Source of the DNA: Mobilitalea torta
GTDB taxonomy: Bacteria; Bacillota; Clostridia; Lachnospirales; Lachnospiraceae
DNA length: 64,000 nucleotides
Assembly: GCF_050433395.1 (NCBI RefSeq)
Contig: NZ_JBNPXH010000010.1
Span: 124,001 to 188,000, forward strand
Direction of reading: 5' to 3'
Below the pieces are notes generated by a model, which did no database searches, had not been told where the DNA came from, and saw nothing but the letters and a program-made list of their open reading frames with translations. Each line of letters starts with the position of its first letter. Position 1 is the first letter of the stretch. This document shows positions 14,464-23,241 of the stretch, piece by piece. The position numbers and the translations under genes are program-made.

Positions 14464-15696
14464 ATGCAGCAAACCAATGACTATTACAAGATCCTCCAGG
14501 TTCATTACCAGGCGGAGCCGGAGATTATCGAAAGCGCTTATAAGCGGCTGGCGCGCAAATATCATCCCGATGTAAGGCCGGGCAATGATAATGATGACAG
14601 AATGCAGCTGATCAACGAGGCTTATTCTATTCTCAGCGATCCGGAGAAGCGCAAGGAATATACCCGGCTCTGGGAGAACCGGAATCTCCGTCCGGCACCC
14701 CAGGCCGGTGCCCAGACAGCCTCTGCCGGTGCGAAGTCTCCCTCTTCCAATGCAAAAGCTTCCCAGTTCGCTGCCGGTGCTGCATCCGGCGACCGTCAGG
14801 CAAAGGGCGATATGAGATTTCTGTCTGCCAAAGCGCTGCTGGAGCAGTACTTCCGACATATCATGAAAAATGAATATTCCAAATGCTATGACATGATATC
14901 CGACACGGATAAGCGCAATATTACCAGGGATGATTTCATCCATTGGCAGACAGCGGTATCCAAGGTCTACACCATGAAGGAATTCAAATGTGATCTTTAC
15001 GGCGTATATAAGAACAAAATGCTGCAGGGAAAGAGCTTCAGCGATGTCCTGGAATTCAGCGTAAATACCGTGGAATATAATATTGTCATGGATATGCCCC
15101 AGAAGGACAGCCTTACCAAGCTGATCATATTGGAAAAGGAACAGTGGAGAGTCTATCTCGGCTATGAGAAGCTGGAGCCCATGATTAATAAATTCAATGA
15201 CCTGAGAGGACTTCTCAATGCGAAAACGGCTCTGGATGAGCTGATGGAGAATCATATCAGAATAGACAGCACCACCGGACTGACGAATCAGAGAGGGCTG
15301 TTGGAGAACATCGAACGGGAGATAGCGCGCCATAACCGATATGGCAATCCCTTCTCCCTGCTCCTGTGCGAAATCACCCTGGTTAAGCTGGTGAATCCCC
15401 AGGAGGAGCAGGAGGTGGTCAACCGGGTGGCCAAATCCATGGGGGAGCTGCTGATCAGCCATCTGCGCAAGCTGGATCTGGTAGGCCGTTGGGATGCCCA
15501 GCATCTTCTGGTCGTACTGCCTGAGACCGGGCTGGTGCCTGCCATCAAGGTAACCCATAAGCTTCAGAAGTATCTCAAGGACAATATGGAGCTGATTACG
15601 GACAAGTCCTGCAAGATCATGCTGGATTTCGGAACGACAGAATATCATGCTTCACTTGAGGAAACCCTGGACCGGATCTATAATCAATTGATGTAA
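14464..15696 (+). CDS. J-domain protein fused to a degenerate GGDEF-like domain
   Basis: A 410-residue fusion. Residues about 6-70 form a DnaJ domain with the HPD motif at 34-36, expected to stimulate DnaK. An Ala/Gly/Ser linker (about 75-110) follows, then a region (about 115-255) I cannot assign, possibly NTF2-like. Residues about 260-410 have the shape of a diguanylate cyclase domain (STTGLTNQRGLLENI...SLLLCEI) but the active GGDEF signature is replaced by WDAQH at 343-347, so cyclase activity is unlikely. No membrane segment. It follows prfC by 46 bases and a terminator follows, so the two probably form an operon. Role unknown; coupling of chaperone recruitment to nucleotide sensing is a guess. 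Confidence 0.75.
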   Translation: MQQTNDYYKILQVHYQAEPEIIESAYKRLARKYHPDVRPGNDNDDRMQLINEAYSILSDPEKRKEYTRLWENRNLRPAPQAGAQTASAGAKSPSSNAKASQFAAGAASGDRQAKGDMRFLSAKALLEQYFRHIMKNEYSKCYDMISDTDKRNITRDDFIHWQTAVSKVYTMKEFKCDLYGVYKNKMLQGKSFSDVLEFSVNTVEYNIVMDMPQKDSLTKLIILEKEQWRVYLGYEKLEPMINKFNDLRGLLNAKTALDELMENHIRIDSTTGLTNQRGLLENIEREIARHNRYGNPFSLLLCEITLVKLVNPQEEQEVVNRVAKSMGELLISHLRKLDLVGRWDAQHLLVVLPETGLVPAIKVTHKLQKYLKDNMELITDKSCKIMLDFGTTEYHASLEETLDRIYNQLM

Positions 15697-15732
15697 GCTG
15701 TATCATTTATTATAGAACCTCTTTTTAGAAGG

Positions 15733-15759
15733 AAAGGCGCTTAAAGCAGCGCCTTTTTT
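15733..15759 (+). terminator. Intrinsic terminator after the J-domain gene
   Basis: AAAGGCGC (15733-15740) pairs with GCGCCTTT (15749-15756) around TTAAAGCA, followed by more T residues. Confidence 0.88.
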
Positions 15760-15781
15760 GATTCAAACAGAAAAACACTGT

Positions 15782-15810
15782 TTGCAGTAAGGAGGAATAA
15801 GGGGTATAAT
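15782..15810 (+). promoter_or_regulatory. Promoter for the MFS transporter operon
   Basis: TTGCAG (15782-15787) and TATAAT (15805-15810) are 17 bases apart. The transcript would carry a leader of about 105 bases before the ATG at 15924, in which I see no clear structure. Confidence 0.65.
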
Positions 15811-15923
15811 TGTGGTAATTATAGTAAAAGTCCTTATGGAAATCTAATTTTTGTATATAGTAATCATAATCCATAACCGGAAAGGGAAGTAAAAGAAATA
15901 AGGAGATAAGGAGAATACATAAA

Positions 15924-17228
15924 ATGGAGAAAATCAGCAGAAAGAACTGGGCTTTGATATGGATCCTGGGGATGGCGGGGCAGCTGTGCTGGAATGTGGA
16001 AAATGCATGGTTTAACTCCTTTGTCTATGCCAAAATAGCGCCTAATCCGGATATCATCTCCTGGATGGTGGGTGTCAGTGCCGCGGTCACCACCTTTGCC
16101 ACTTTTTTAATCGGAACAATGGGCGATCGGAGGGGAAAGCGCAAGCCGTTTATTGCAATAGGATATATCCTGTGGGGAATCTTCACGATTGCGTTCGGGG
16201 TATCTGAATTTCTGCCGATTCATTCGGTATTTGCCGCAGGCTGCTTTGTAGTCGGTATGGATGCAATTATGAGCTTTTTTGGCTCCGTCGGATACGACAG
16301 CGGTTTTTGTGCCTGGACAACGGATATCTCCAATGAGACGAACCGGGGACAGGTTGGAGGAGCCTTTGCAACGATGCCGGTTCTCGCGACGATCTTTGGC
16401 TCCGTGGTATCGGGTATTATTATAGACCGGTTGGATTTCTTTGCTTTCTTCATCATGATCGGCGGACTGGTAACCGCCATTGGAGTGTTCACCTTATTTA
16501 CACTGAAGGATGCGCCGGCACTCCGGGCGAAGAAGGATCCCGGGGGCTTCTGGCGGCAGTTTTTCAGCGTGTTCCGCTACCGTACCGTAAGAGAGAACCG
16601 GGAGCTGTTCTGGGTGTTCGTAGTCATGATGGTATATTTTATCGGCTTTAATGTGTATTTTCCCTATGTTAACATTTATTTTGTGAATTATCTGGGAATG
16701 GATTATACCATGACGGGTCTCATTCAGGGGGTAAGCCTGCTGGCGGCAGTCGGGCTGACCATACCTGCTGCCCGCCTGATTGACAGAGGAGATAATATCA
16801 GGGTTATCGCATTTGCGCTGCTGGTGAATACCCTTGGGCTGGTTACCATAAGCATGAGCGGGCATATGATTATGCTGGCGGCGGGCATGCTGCTCACCGG
16901 TGCGGGATATGTGGTCATCCTGCAGACGCTGACTGCCTGGTATAAGAACCTGTATCCCGAGGAGCAGCGGGGACAATTTGAGGGAATTAAGCAATTGTTC
17001 TTTGTCTGTATCCCAATGATCATCGGGCCGATGATTTCGAATTATATTATTACCTATCATGGTACAAGTGCGGTGGTAGACGGAGTGGAGGGAAGTATTC
17101 CGAATGAAATCCTGTTTGCGGTATCTTCCGTGTTAACACTGGCTACTTTTCTGCCCATGCTGCCTGCAGGAAAGCTGCTGCGTAAGCGGAAAGCAGCGAA
17201 TCGGAAGGGAGGAGAGGAGAGTTTATGA
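15924..17228 (+). CDS. MFS transporter, probable sugar/glycoside permease
   Basis: A 434-residue membrane protein with about 12 hydrophobic segments and the MFS cytoplasmic loop signature GDRRGKRKPF between helices 2 and 3. The N-terminus (WNVENAWFNSFVY) resembles the SLC45/GPH-like sugar transporters found in Firmicutes next to carbohydrate genes. The start follows ATAAGGAGATAAGGAG. It overlaps the following DUF2804 gene by 4 bases (ATGA), so the pair is translationally coupled. Substrate not determinable. Confidence 0.85.
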   Translation: MEKISRKNWALIWILGMAGQLCWNVENAWFNSFVYAKIAPNPDIISWMVGVSAAVTTFATFLIGTMGDRRGKRKPFIAIGYILWGIFTIAFGVSEFLPIHSVFAAGCFVVGMDAIMSFFGSVGYDSGFCAWTTDISNETNRGQVGGAFATMPVLATIFGSVVSGIIIDRLDFFAFFIMIGGLVTAIGVFTLFTLKDAPALRAKKDPGGFWRQFFSVFRYRTVRENRELFWVFVVMMVYFIGFNVYFPYVNIYFVNYLGMDYTMTGLIQGVSLLAAVGLTIPAARLIDRGDNIRVIAFALLVNTLGLVTISMSGHMIMLAAGMLLTGAGYVVILQTLTAWYKNLYPEEQRGQFEGIKQLFFVCIPMIIGPMISNYIITYHGTSAVVDGVEGSIPNEILFAVSSVLTLATFLPMLPAGKLLRKRKAANRKGGEESL

Positions 17229-18229
17229 CACAGATAAAATTTGAGAAGCCCGGGCCGGTCCTTGATAAGAAGGGCTCGCCTTATCCCGGTTATTCTACAG
17301 AAAGCATTCTGACATACCGGAGAAAAGCGATTAAAGCATCCTGTTTTCGGATTAAGGAATGGGATTTTTATCAGATAACTGACCGGAGGATGTGCCTGCA
17401 ATTTACCATTGGCCATGCCGCTTATGCGGGTCAGGCCGGTATCATGTTCTTTGATTTTGAAAGGGGAGAGCGCCTTGCGGAAAAAGGCACCTTTTTGGTC
17501 CTTCCCTTTGGGTCGCTGCATCTGCCGGAGGATGCGGAGAAGGATCATGTGGTCAGATATGAGAAAAAGGGCGGTGAGATATTCTTTGAGGTCAAGGGCG
17601 ATGTGCGCCGTCTTTATTGTAAATGGGAGGATTTTGAAGCAGATGTAACTCTGACCAGACAAAACCGGAATTCTCTGGTAATCAATATACCCTTTGATGA
17701 ATCCCCGACGGCTTTCTATTATAACCACAAGATTAACTGCATGCCGGCTGAGGGCGTTGTAAGGTATGGTGAGAAGCAATACTGCTTCTCTTCCGCAGAT
17801 TCCTATGGATTGCTTGACTGGGGCAGGGGAGTATGGCCATTCCATAATGAATGGTACTGGAGCAACGGAACAGGGCTGGTGAACAATCGGATATTCGGCT
17901 TTAACCTGGGCTGCGGCTTTGGAAATACCAGTCATGCCACTGAAAATATTCTATTTTACGGAGATGATATCTGTAAGCTGGGAGAGGTGAGCTTTGAGCT
18001 GGGTTCGGACTATATGTGCCCCTGGCATATCCATGATACGGATGGAAAGCTTGATTTAGTCCTGACGCCCAGATATGACAGAACAACCAAAACCAAGCTG
18101 TTATGGGTGGATAACTGCTGTCATCAGATGTTCGGAGAATTCACAGGCCGGGCAGTTCTGGAGGACGGTACGGAATTAAAAATAGAAAAACTGGTCTCCT
18201 TCGCGGAGTATGCCGTGAACAATTGGTAA
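17225..18229 (+). CDS. DUF2804 family protein
   Basis: A 334-residue protein matching the DUF2804 pattern: N-terminal KPGPVLDKKGSPYPGY, central YYNHKINCMPAEG, the tryptophan-rich DWGRGVWPFHNEWYW and HATENILFYGD. The family is beta-rich and often found with carbohydrate genes, but its activity is not known to me. It overlaps the MFS gene by 4 bases, supporting a shared role. No signal peptide. Confidence 0.85.
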   Translation: MTQIKFEKPGPVLDKKGSPYPGYSTESILTYRRKAIKASCFRIKEWDFYQITDRRMCLQFTIGHAAYAGQAGIMFFDFERGERLAEKGTFLVLPFGSLHLPEDAEKDHVVRYEKKGGEIFFEVKGDVRRLYCKWEDFEADVTLTRQNRNSLVINIPFDESPTAFYYNHKINCMPAEGVVRYGEKQYCFSSADSYGLLDWGRGVWPFHNEWYWSNGTGLVNNRIFGFNLGCGFGNTSHATENILFYGDDICKLGEVSFELGSDYMCPWHIHDTDGKLDLVLTPRYDRTTKTKLLWVDNCCHQMFGEFTGRAVLEDGTELKIEKLVSFAEYAVNNW

Positions 18230-18355
18230 GCCGGACGCTATAGGGAACATTGGATGAAATAGAAAAAGAAGCAGCAGAAACAAAAGAAAGAATTCATAAG
18301 AAACAGAAAAAGAAAAAAGAACTAGAAAAAGAACCAGGAAGGGGCTTGAAAATTT

Positions 18356-19222
18356 ATGAAGGTATTGGTGATCGGAGGAACAAGATTCTTTGGTATTCAT
18401 ATGGTAGAGGCCCTTTTAAGGAATGGGCATCAGGTCACGATCGCAACACGGGGAAATGCCAGGGATGGATTTGGAGACCGTGTTCAGCGGGTTATCGTTG
18501 ACAGAACGGAAGCAGAGGCACTAAAGAGCGCCTTTCATAACCAGTCCTATGATGTAATATGTGATAATATTGCCTATAGCTCTCTGGATGTAAAATACCT
18601 TCTGGAGGCGGTAAAATGTAAGAGATATATTCTCACTTCCAGTGCATCGGTCTATCCGGCGCTTGGTATTGGAACCGTGGAAGAGGACTTTTGTCCGCTG
18701 TCCCATCCTCTTCGTTGGTGCACAAGGCAGGATGATACCTATGATGAGATTAAACGGCAGGCAGAATGTGCGCTGTTCCAAGTCTATCCGGAGCTTTCCT
18801 CTGCGGCAGTCCGTTTTCTCTATGTGACGGGAACGGATGATTATACCAAACGTCTGTATTTTTACGCAGAGCATATCGTCAGGGAGAAACCGATGAAGAT
18901 AGACGATCCGAGGGAAGAGATCGCATTTATTCAATCCTCCCAGGCAGGAGATTTTCTGGCTTGGATTGCGGAAACGGCAGTGGTGGGGCCGGTTAATGCA
19001 GGCAGCACCGGAAGCATTGCGATACAGGAAATCCTTGACCATGTGGAAGCCGGAGCAGGTAAAAAACCGATTCTTAGTCAGGACGGAGAGGAAGCCCCTT
19101 ACAATGGAGGAGAATTTTCCTTGATTGTAGAGAAAGCAAAAGAAGCCGGCTACCATTTTTCCAGCCTGAGGAGCTGGATCTTTGAGCTGCTGGATCAGTA
19201 TATTGCGGAGGCCGGCAGATGA
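18356..19222 (+). CDS. NAD-dependent epimerase/dehydratase family protein (SDR)
   Basis: An extended SDR protein of 288 residues with the nucleotide-binding motif GGTRFFG at the N-terminus (MKVLVIGGTRFFG), a Ser-rich strand (TSSASVYP) and YDEIK as the likely Tyr-x3-Lys catalytic pair. It resembles nucleotide-sugar epimerases and chloroplast CSP41-like proteins, but the substrate is not clear. The start follows AGGAAGGGGCTTGAAAATTT. The 125 bases upstream are strongly A-rich and contain no convincing gene. Confidence 0.82.
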   Translation: MKVLVIGGTRFFGIHMVEALLRNGHQVTIATRGNARDGFGDRVQRVIVDRTEAEALKSAFHNQSYDVICDNIAYSSLDVKYLLEAVKCKRYILTSSASVYPALGIGTVEEDFCPLSHPLRWCTRQDDTYDEIKRQAECALFQVYPELSSAAVRFLYVTGTDDYTKRLYFYAEHIVREKPMKIDDPREEIAFIQSSQAGDFLAWIAETAVVGPVNAGSTGSIAIQEILDHVEAGAGKKPILSQDGEEAPYNGGEFSLIVEKAKEAGYHFSSLRSWIFELLDQYIAEAGR

Positions 19223-19333
19223 TTTCCTGCGGTTAAATGTACGCAGGAGCTTTTGAGCCGGAATAACCGGCTGCTGTTAGCCGCAGGCAAAAAGTTTGCA
19301 CACAGTGAGAAAGGCATACATTGCTGATAATGT

Positions 19334-20200
19334 ATGGTTATCTATATGGATCATATCATATTTTTCGGTCAGATTGGCGGAGTCTCGATAGAGCGAATGG
19401 AGCGGGATTCCGACTTCAACATGGCATCAAAGCATTTTCATAACGAATATGAGATTTATTACCTGGTAAATGGCAACCGCTGCTATTTTATCGAGAACCA
19501 GGCTTACGATATCCGGAAGGGCAGCCTGGTAATGATTGACCGCAATCAGATTCACAAGACTGTCATGGGCGGCACTGCTTATCATGAACGGATTCTGACG
19601 CTGATTAAGGAGGAGGCGTTAGAGGACATCTTCCGCTTATATGATAATATTGACATCCGCAGCTTCTTTTCCAGGGACTTTGGCGTGGTTGAATTAAATG
19701 ACCAGGGTCAAAGGTACGTGGAGGGAATCTTTTCCGATCTGGTTTCCGAGCTTACGAAGAAGCATACCGGATATGAATTCACGGTGAAGGCCAGGCTGGC
19801 AGAGCTGATCCTCTTTGCCTACCGCTGCAGGAGCGGCGAGAACCCCGCCATGCAGGCGGAGGGGGTATCCTCCGAGAAATACCGGAAAATTAATGAAATT
19901 GCAGAATACATCACCCATAATTTCCAACAGGATATTTCCCTGGCGGATATTGCGCAAAGCTTCTATTTGAGCAAGAGCTATTTAAGCCGCAGCTTCAAGG
20001 AGGTCACCGGATTTACCGTCAATGAATACATCAATGCGGTCCGCATCAAAGAAGCCCGGCAGATGCTGGAGAATACCGATTTCAGTATCACGCAGATTGC
20101 CGGGCTTGTGGGCTATGACAGTATTACTTATTTTGAGAAGGTATTCAAAAAGTACCTGGAGCTGTCCCCCTTAAAGTATCGTAAGAGATTTCTTACTTAA
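19334..20200 (+). CDS. AraC-family regulator with cupin sensor domain
   Basis: N-terminal cupin region (HFHNEYEIYYLVNG, DRNQIHKT) for sugar sensing, followed by two AraC helix-turn-helix units at the C-terminus (SLADIAQSFYLSKSYLSRSFKEVTG and ITQIAGLVGYDSITYFEKVFKK, ending SPLKYRKR). 288 residues, family-typical. The exact start is ambiguous between 19334 and the in-frame ATG at 19346. Its last 8 bases overlap the 3' end of the convergent GH4 gene, its likely target. Confidence 0.9.
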   Translation: MVIYMDHIIFFGQIGGVSIERMERDSDFNMASKHFHNEYEIYYLVNGNRCYFIENQAYDIRKGSLVMIDRNQIHKTVMGGTAYHERILTLIKEEALEDIFRLYDNIDIRSFFSRDFGVVELNDQGQRYVEGIFSDLVSELTKKHTGYEFTVKARLAELILFAYRCRSGENPAMQAEGVSSEKYRKINEIAEYITHNFQQDISLADIAQSFYLSKSYLSRSFKEVTGFTVNEYINAVRIKEARQMLENTDFSITQIAGLVGYDSITYFEKVFKKYLELSPLKYRKRFLT

Positions 20201-21581
20201 ACCATTGGCCCGGAAGGTATTTCCGGGTGTTTTCCAGCATTTCGTTGAACAAGGGCAGAGCCTCTTTCTCTGTCAGAGTGACCAGGGGATCCTTGCAGAA
20301 GGCCTCAAGAGCCAGCTTGCGGTCACAGGTCAGAGCCGCCGTCAGGATGCGGTCATGATTCTGTGAATGAGGGAGAACCAGCTCCAGTACGGGCGCGGGA
20401 ATCTCTCCGGCAAATACAGGGCTGATATGATCTCTTTCAAAGAGAGCATTGGTTTCCACGATGGCGCCCAGAGGAAGGTTGGCAATCTGTCCTGAGTTGG
20501 GAATATTTACATTGCTGACTGTGCGGTACAGCCCCAGCAGGGATTTCATCAGAAGAATTCCTTCTTCCCCGGAGGGCTTGGTATTCAGCTTTAATTCTTT
20601 CTTCAAATACCGGTCGGATTTCTCCATGCGCTTGTGCAGGTCTTCGATACGGTAATCCACACTGGTCAGTGAAAAGCCCCAGGATGCAACCACTTCCGGA
20701 TTCTTAAGATAAACGGGAGGCATGAATTCTGCCAGGTGACGGTCACCGGCGGCAGCAATCAGCCCGTAGTTGCGGAAGAGGTCGAATTTGACCCGCTGGT
20801 TGCAGGCAAAGGGTGAATTCATCCAGTTCTCATCCTTCTTGGAATATCCGTCATTATAATATTGATCTACGAATTTGCGGTAGAGGGGGAACAGGTCATA
20901 GCCCTTGTAGGAAGCACGGTCAAACCAGGTAAAATGATTAATTCCCAGCACATTAACATGAATCTCACTGCGTTCAATATTCTCTTCCCCCAGCAGCTCG
21001 GTGCACATGTCGGATAACAGCTTCTGGGTTCCGAACACCTCATGGCAGCAGCCGAAGGCCTTGATACCGGGGAATACATGGTACAGCGTCTTCACACAGA
21101 GAGACATGGGGTTGGTATAATTAATAACCCAGGCATCGGGAGAGAATTCCTTGATTGCCTCGGCAATTTCCACAAACATAGGTATGGTACGCAGAGCACG
21201 GAGCAAGCCGCCGGGGCCTGTAGTATCTCCAACGGACTGGTAAATTCCGTATTTCTCAGGGGCATGCACATCGGAACGCATCTCCTCAAAGGTTCCGGGC
21301 AGAATGGAAATGACGACAAAATCAGCCCCGGTTAAGGCTTCCTTTAAAGAGGGAGAGGTGACATAGTGCCATTTTCCTGTACGATCGGGATCCTCCAGCA
21401 GGCTGTTTCCGATGAGCTCATTCCTGCGGGCTGCTTCCTGGTCAATATCATAGAGCCGGATAGTGCCGCTGATCTGATCATCGATGGACAGATCCGTCAT
21501 AAAGCTCCAGGCCCATCCCTTGGAGCCGCCGCCGATGTAGGCGATATTCAGTTCTGAGACCTTGTTGTTCTCATAAAACAT
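20193..21581 (-). CDS. GH4 family enzyme, probable alpha-galacturonidase (LplD-like)
   Basis: A 462-residue GH4 enzyme, which uses NAD+ and Mn2+ in a redox-elimination hydrolysis. The Rossmann motif IGGGSKGW is at the N-terminus, with NYTNPM and the diagnostic CHEV motif at about residues 179-182 and GINHFTW downstream, whose Cys and His bind the metal. The CHEV variant is described for LplD-type alpha-galacturonidases, as opposed to CHSV/CHGV in other subgroups. Cytoplasmic, no signal peptide. Start at 21581 follows GTGAGGTAAGGAT. It would act on galacturonate-containing oligosaccharides from pectin. Convergent with an AraC regulator, overlapping it by 8 bases. Confidence 0.88.
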   Translation of the reverse strand: MFYENNKVSELNIAYIGGGSKGWAWSFMTDLSIDDQISGTIRLYDIDQEAARRNELIGNSLLEDPDRTGKWHYVTSPSLKEALTGADFVVISILPGTFEEMRSDVHAPEKYGIYQSVGDTTGPGGLLRALRTIPMFVEIAEAIKEFSPDAWVINYTNPMSLCVKTLYHVFPGIKAFGCCHEVFGTQKLLSDMCTELLGEENIERSEIHVNVLGINHFTWFDRASYKGYDLFPLYRKFVDQYYNDGYSKKDENWMNSPFACNQRVKFDLFRNYGLIAAAGDRHLAEFMPPVYLKNPEVVASWGFSLTSVDYRIEDLHKRMEKSDRYLKKELKLNTKPSGEEGILLMKSLLGLYRTVSNVNIPNSGQIANLPLGAIVETNALFERDHISPVFAGEIPAPVLELVLPHSQNHDRILTAALTCDRKLALEAFCKDPLVTLTEKEALPLFNEMLENTRKYLPGQWFK

Positions 21582-21987
21582 ATCCTTACCTCACTTTCAA
21601 TGTTCTTCTTAATTATGCCGCGCCTTTTGCGTTACAGCTCAGTCTGCGGCAGTTTCCGGCAGCCTTCTTCCTGCTGCCCTGATACAATCATTATATATCA
21701 ATATAAGTCTTAAAACTACGCATATATTCGACTGTTTCCTCAAAAAATCAAATTATATTGCCCTGTCATCTCATGAATGCTTCGTATTATTTCCTTATTG
21801 AAATATGTATAGATTACGGGCTTTTAATCAGGCTATCATTTATATAGTATTACGAAAGTAAGAGATCGAAATCTGTAAGGTAATAAAAAACATACAATAA
21901 AATTTAAAATAATCCATGAAAATTATAAATAGTAAATAATTTTGAGGGTTCTGAGAGGAAAATTGTATGTTATTGTTAAAAGGTATT

Positions 21988-22092
21988 TGTTATAATTCCA
22001 AGTGTAATAAAATTACATTATCGGGAGCGAAAAAGCAGCTTCCGACCACTTACATTACGGCATATGCCGTATAGAATCGAAGCGAGGGCTTC
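21988..22092 (+). promoter_or_regulatory. Extended -10 promoter and hairpin-rich leader of mglB
   Basis: TGTTATAAT at 21988-21996 is an extended -10 element; no good -35 is seen at 17 bases. The leader then has three hairpins: TCGGGAGC/GCTTCCGA (22021-22045), TACGGCATATGCCGTA (22056-22071) and GAAGC-GAGG-GCTTC (22079-22092). There is no T-run, so they are not simple terminators. The 400 bases further upstream toward the GH4 gene are AT-rich with no gene that I can see. Confidence 0.55.
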
Positions 22093-22110
22093 AAAAAGGA
22101 GGATATTTAT

Positions 22111-23133
22111 ATGAAGAAATTTATGGTGCTTGTACTTAGTGTTGTGATGCTGGCAGCCTTATTATCAGGCTGCGGCTCCAAGCCGGAAGGAAAATCCCCT
22201 GCCGCGACAACCGGGCCAGAGGCAACGAAAGCTCCTGATGCAGCAAAAACAGTTAAGGTAGGTATTACGATCTACAAATTTGACGATAACTTCATGACTC
22301 TTTACCGGCAGGAGCTGGAGAGATATTTCAAAGAGGAATTAAGCAATGATAAGGTTACCTATGAGGTAACTGTAGTTGACGGCAAGAACGATCAGGCAGA
22401 GCAGACCAACCAGATTCAGACCTTCATCGCGGATAAATACGATGTTATCGTGGCAAATCTGGTTCAGTCCTCCGCGGCCTCCACTGTAATTAATATGTGC
22501 AAGGATGCCAATATTCCCTGTGTTTTCATCAACCGTGAGCCCACCGCCGAAGACCTGGATCTCTGGGACAGAATCGCATATGTAGGTGCGGACGCAAGAC
22601 AGTCCGGTACAATGCAGGGTGAGATTATTGTTGATTTAGAGAATAAGGGTGATATCAACGGCGACGGCAAGGTAAGCTATGTCATGGTAATCGGTGATCC
22701 GGAGAACGTAGATGCACAGTACAGAACAGAGTATTCCATTAAAGCACTTAAGGACGCAGGAATTGCGGTGGAAGAATTAGTTGCCCAGCGCGGTGACTGG
22801 GACCAGGCAAAGGGACAGGAAATCGTAGCGGCAGCCCTGACACAGTACGGTGATACCATCGAGGTTGTATTCTGTAACAATGATGCTATGGCTCTCGGCG
22901 CACGCCAGGCGATCCAGTCCGCCGGAAGGACCGTTGGCAAGGACATCTATCTGGTGGGTGTGGATGCACTTGACGAAGTAGTTTCTTATGTTAAAAGCGG
23001 TGAAATCACAGGTACCGTTTTGAATGACCATATCGGCCAGGCCCATACCGCAGCGGATGTTGCAGTAAAGGCAGTTGCGGGCGAAGCATTAGATAAGAAT
23101 TATACGGTTGATTATGTAAAGGTTACAAAATAG
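22111..23133 (+). CDS. mglB: Galactose/methylgalactoside-type ABC substrate-binding lipoprotein
   Basis: A 340-residue lipoprotein: signal peptide with lipobox LLSGC (Cys at about residue 21), a Lys/Pro/Ala linker, then a periplasmic-binding-protein fold. The segment DINGDGKVSY matches the calcium-binding loop of the galactose-binding protein, and NNDAMALGA and GVDALDEV are typical. It captures sugar for the MglA-MglC transporter encoded next. The ribosome site AAAGGAGGATATTTAT is strong. A 108-base gap to mglA contains a possible stem, consistent with higher expression of the binding protein. Confidence 0.9.
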   Translation: MKKFMVLVLSVVMLAALLSGCGSKPEGKSPAATTGPEATKAPDAAKTVKVGITIYKFDDNFMTLYRQELERYFKEELSNDKVTYEVTVVDGKNDQAEQTNQIQTFIADKYDVIVANLVQSSAASTVINMCKDANIPCVFINREPTAEDLDLWDRIAYVGADARQSGTMQGEIIVDLENKGDINGDGKVSYVMVIGDPENVDAQYRTEYSIKALKDAGIAVEELVAQRGDWDQAKGQEIVAAALTQYGDTIEVVFCNNDAMALGARQAIQSAGRTVGKDIYLVGVDALDEVVSYVKSGEITGTVLNDHIGQAHTAADVAVKAVAGEALDKNYTVDYVKVTK

Positions 23134-23241
23134 TTCCAGAATTCCGGAAGGCTGCTGCAGAGCCAGTCATACGCTTTGCAGCAGCCCTCATGGGGTTATA
23201 AACGTTGTTCACAACGGATACATTGATAGGAGGTTTAACCA

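Noticed and set aside
14284..15648. 454-residue minus-strand frame
   Set aside because: Long but antisense to the J-domain gene, lacks motifs; due to codon bias of the real gene.
18250..18501. Lys/Glu-rich open frame before the epimerase gene
   Set aside because: Composed of A-rich low-complexity sequence and overlaps the epimerase start in another frame; no ribosome site.
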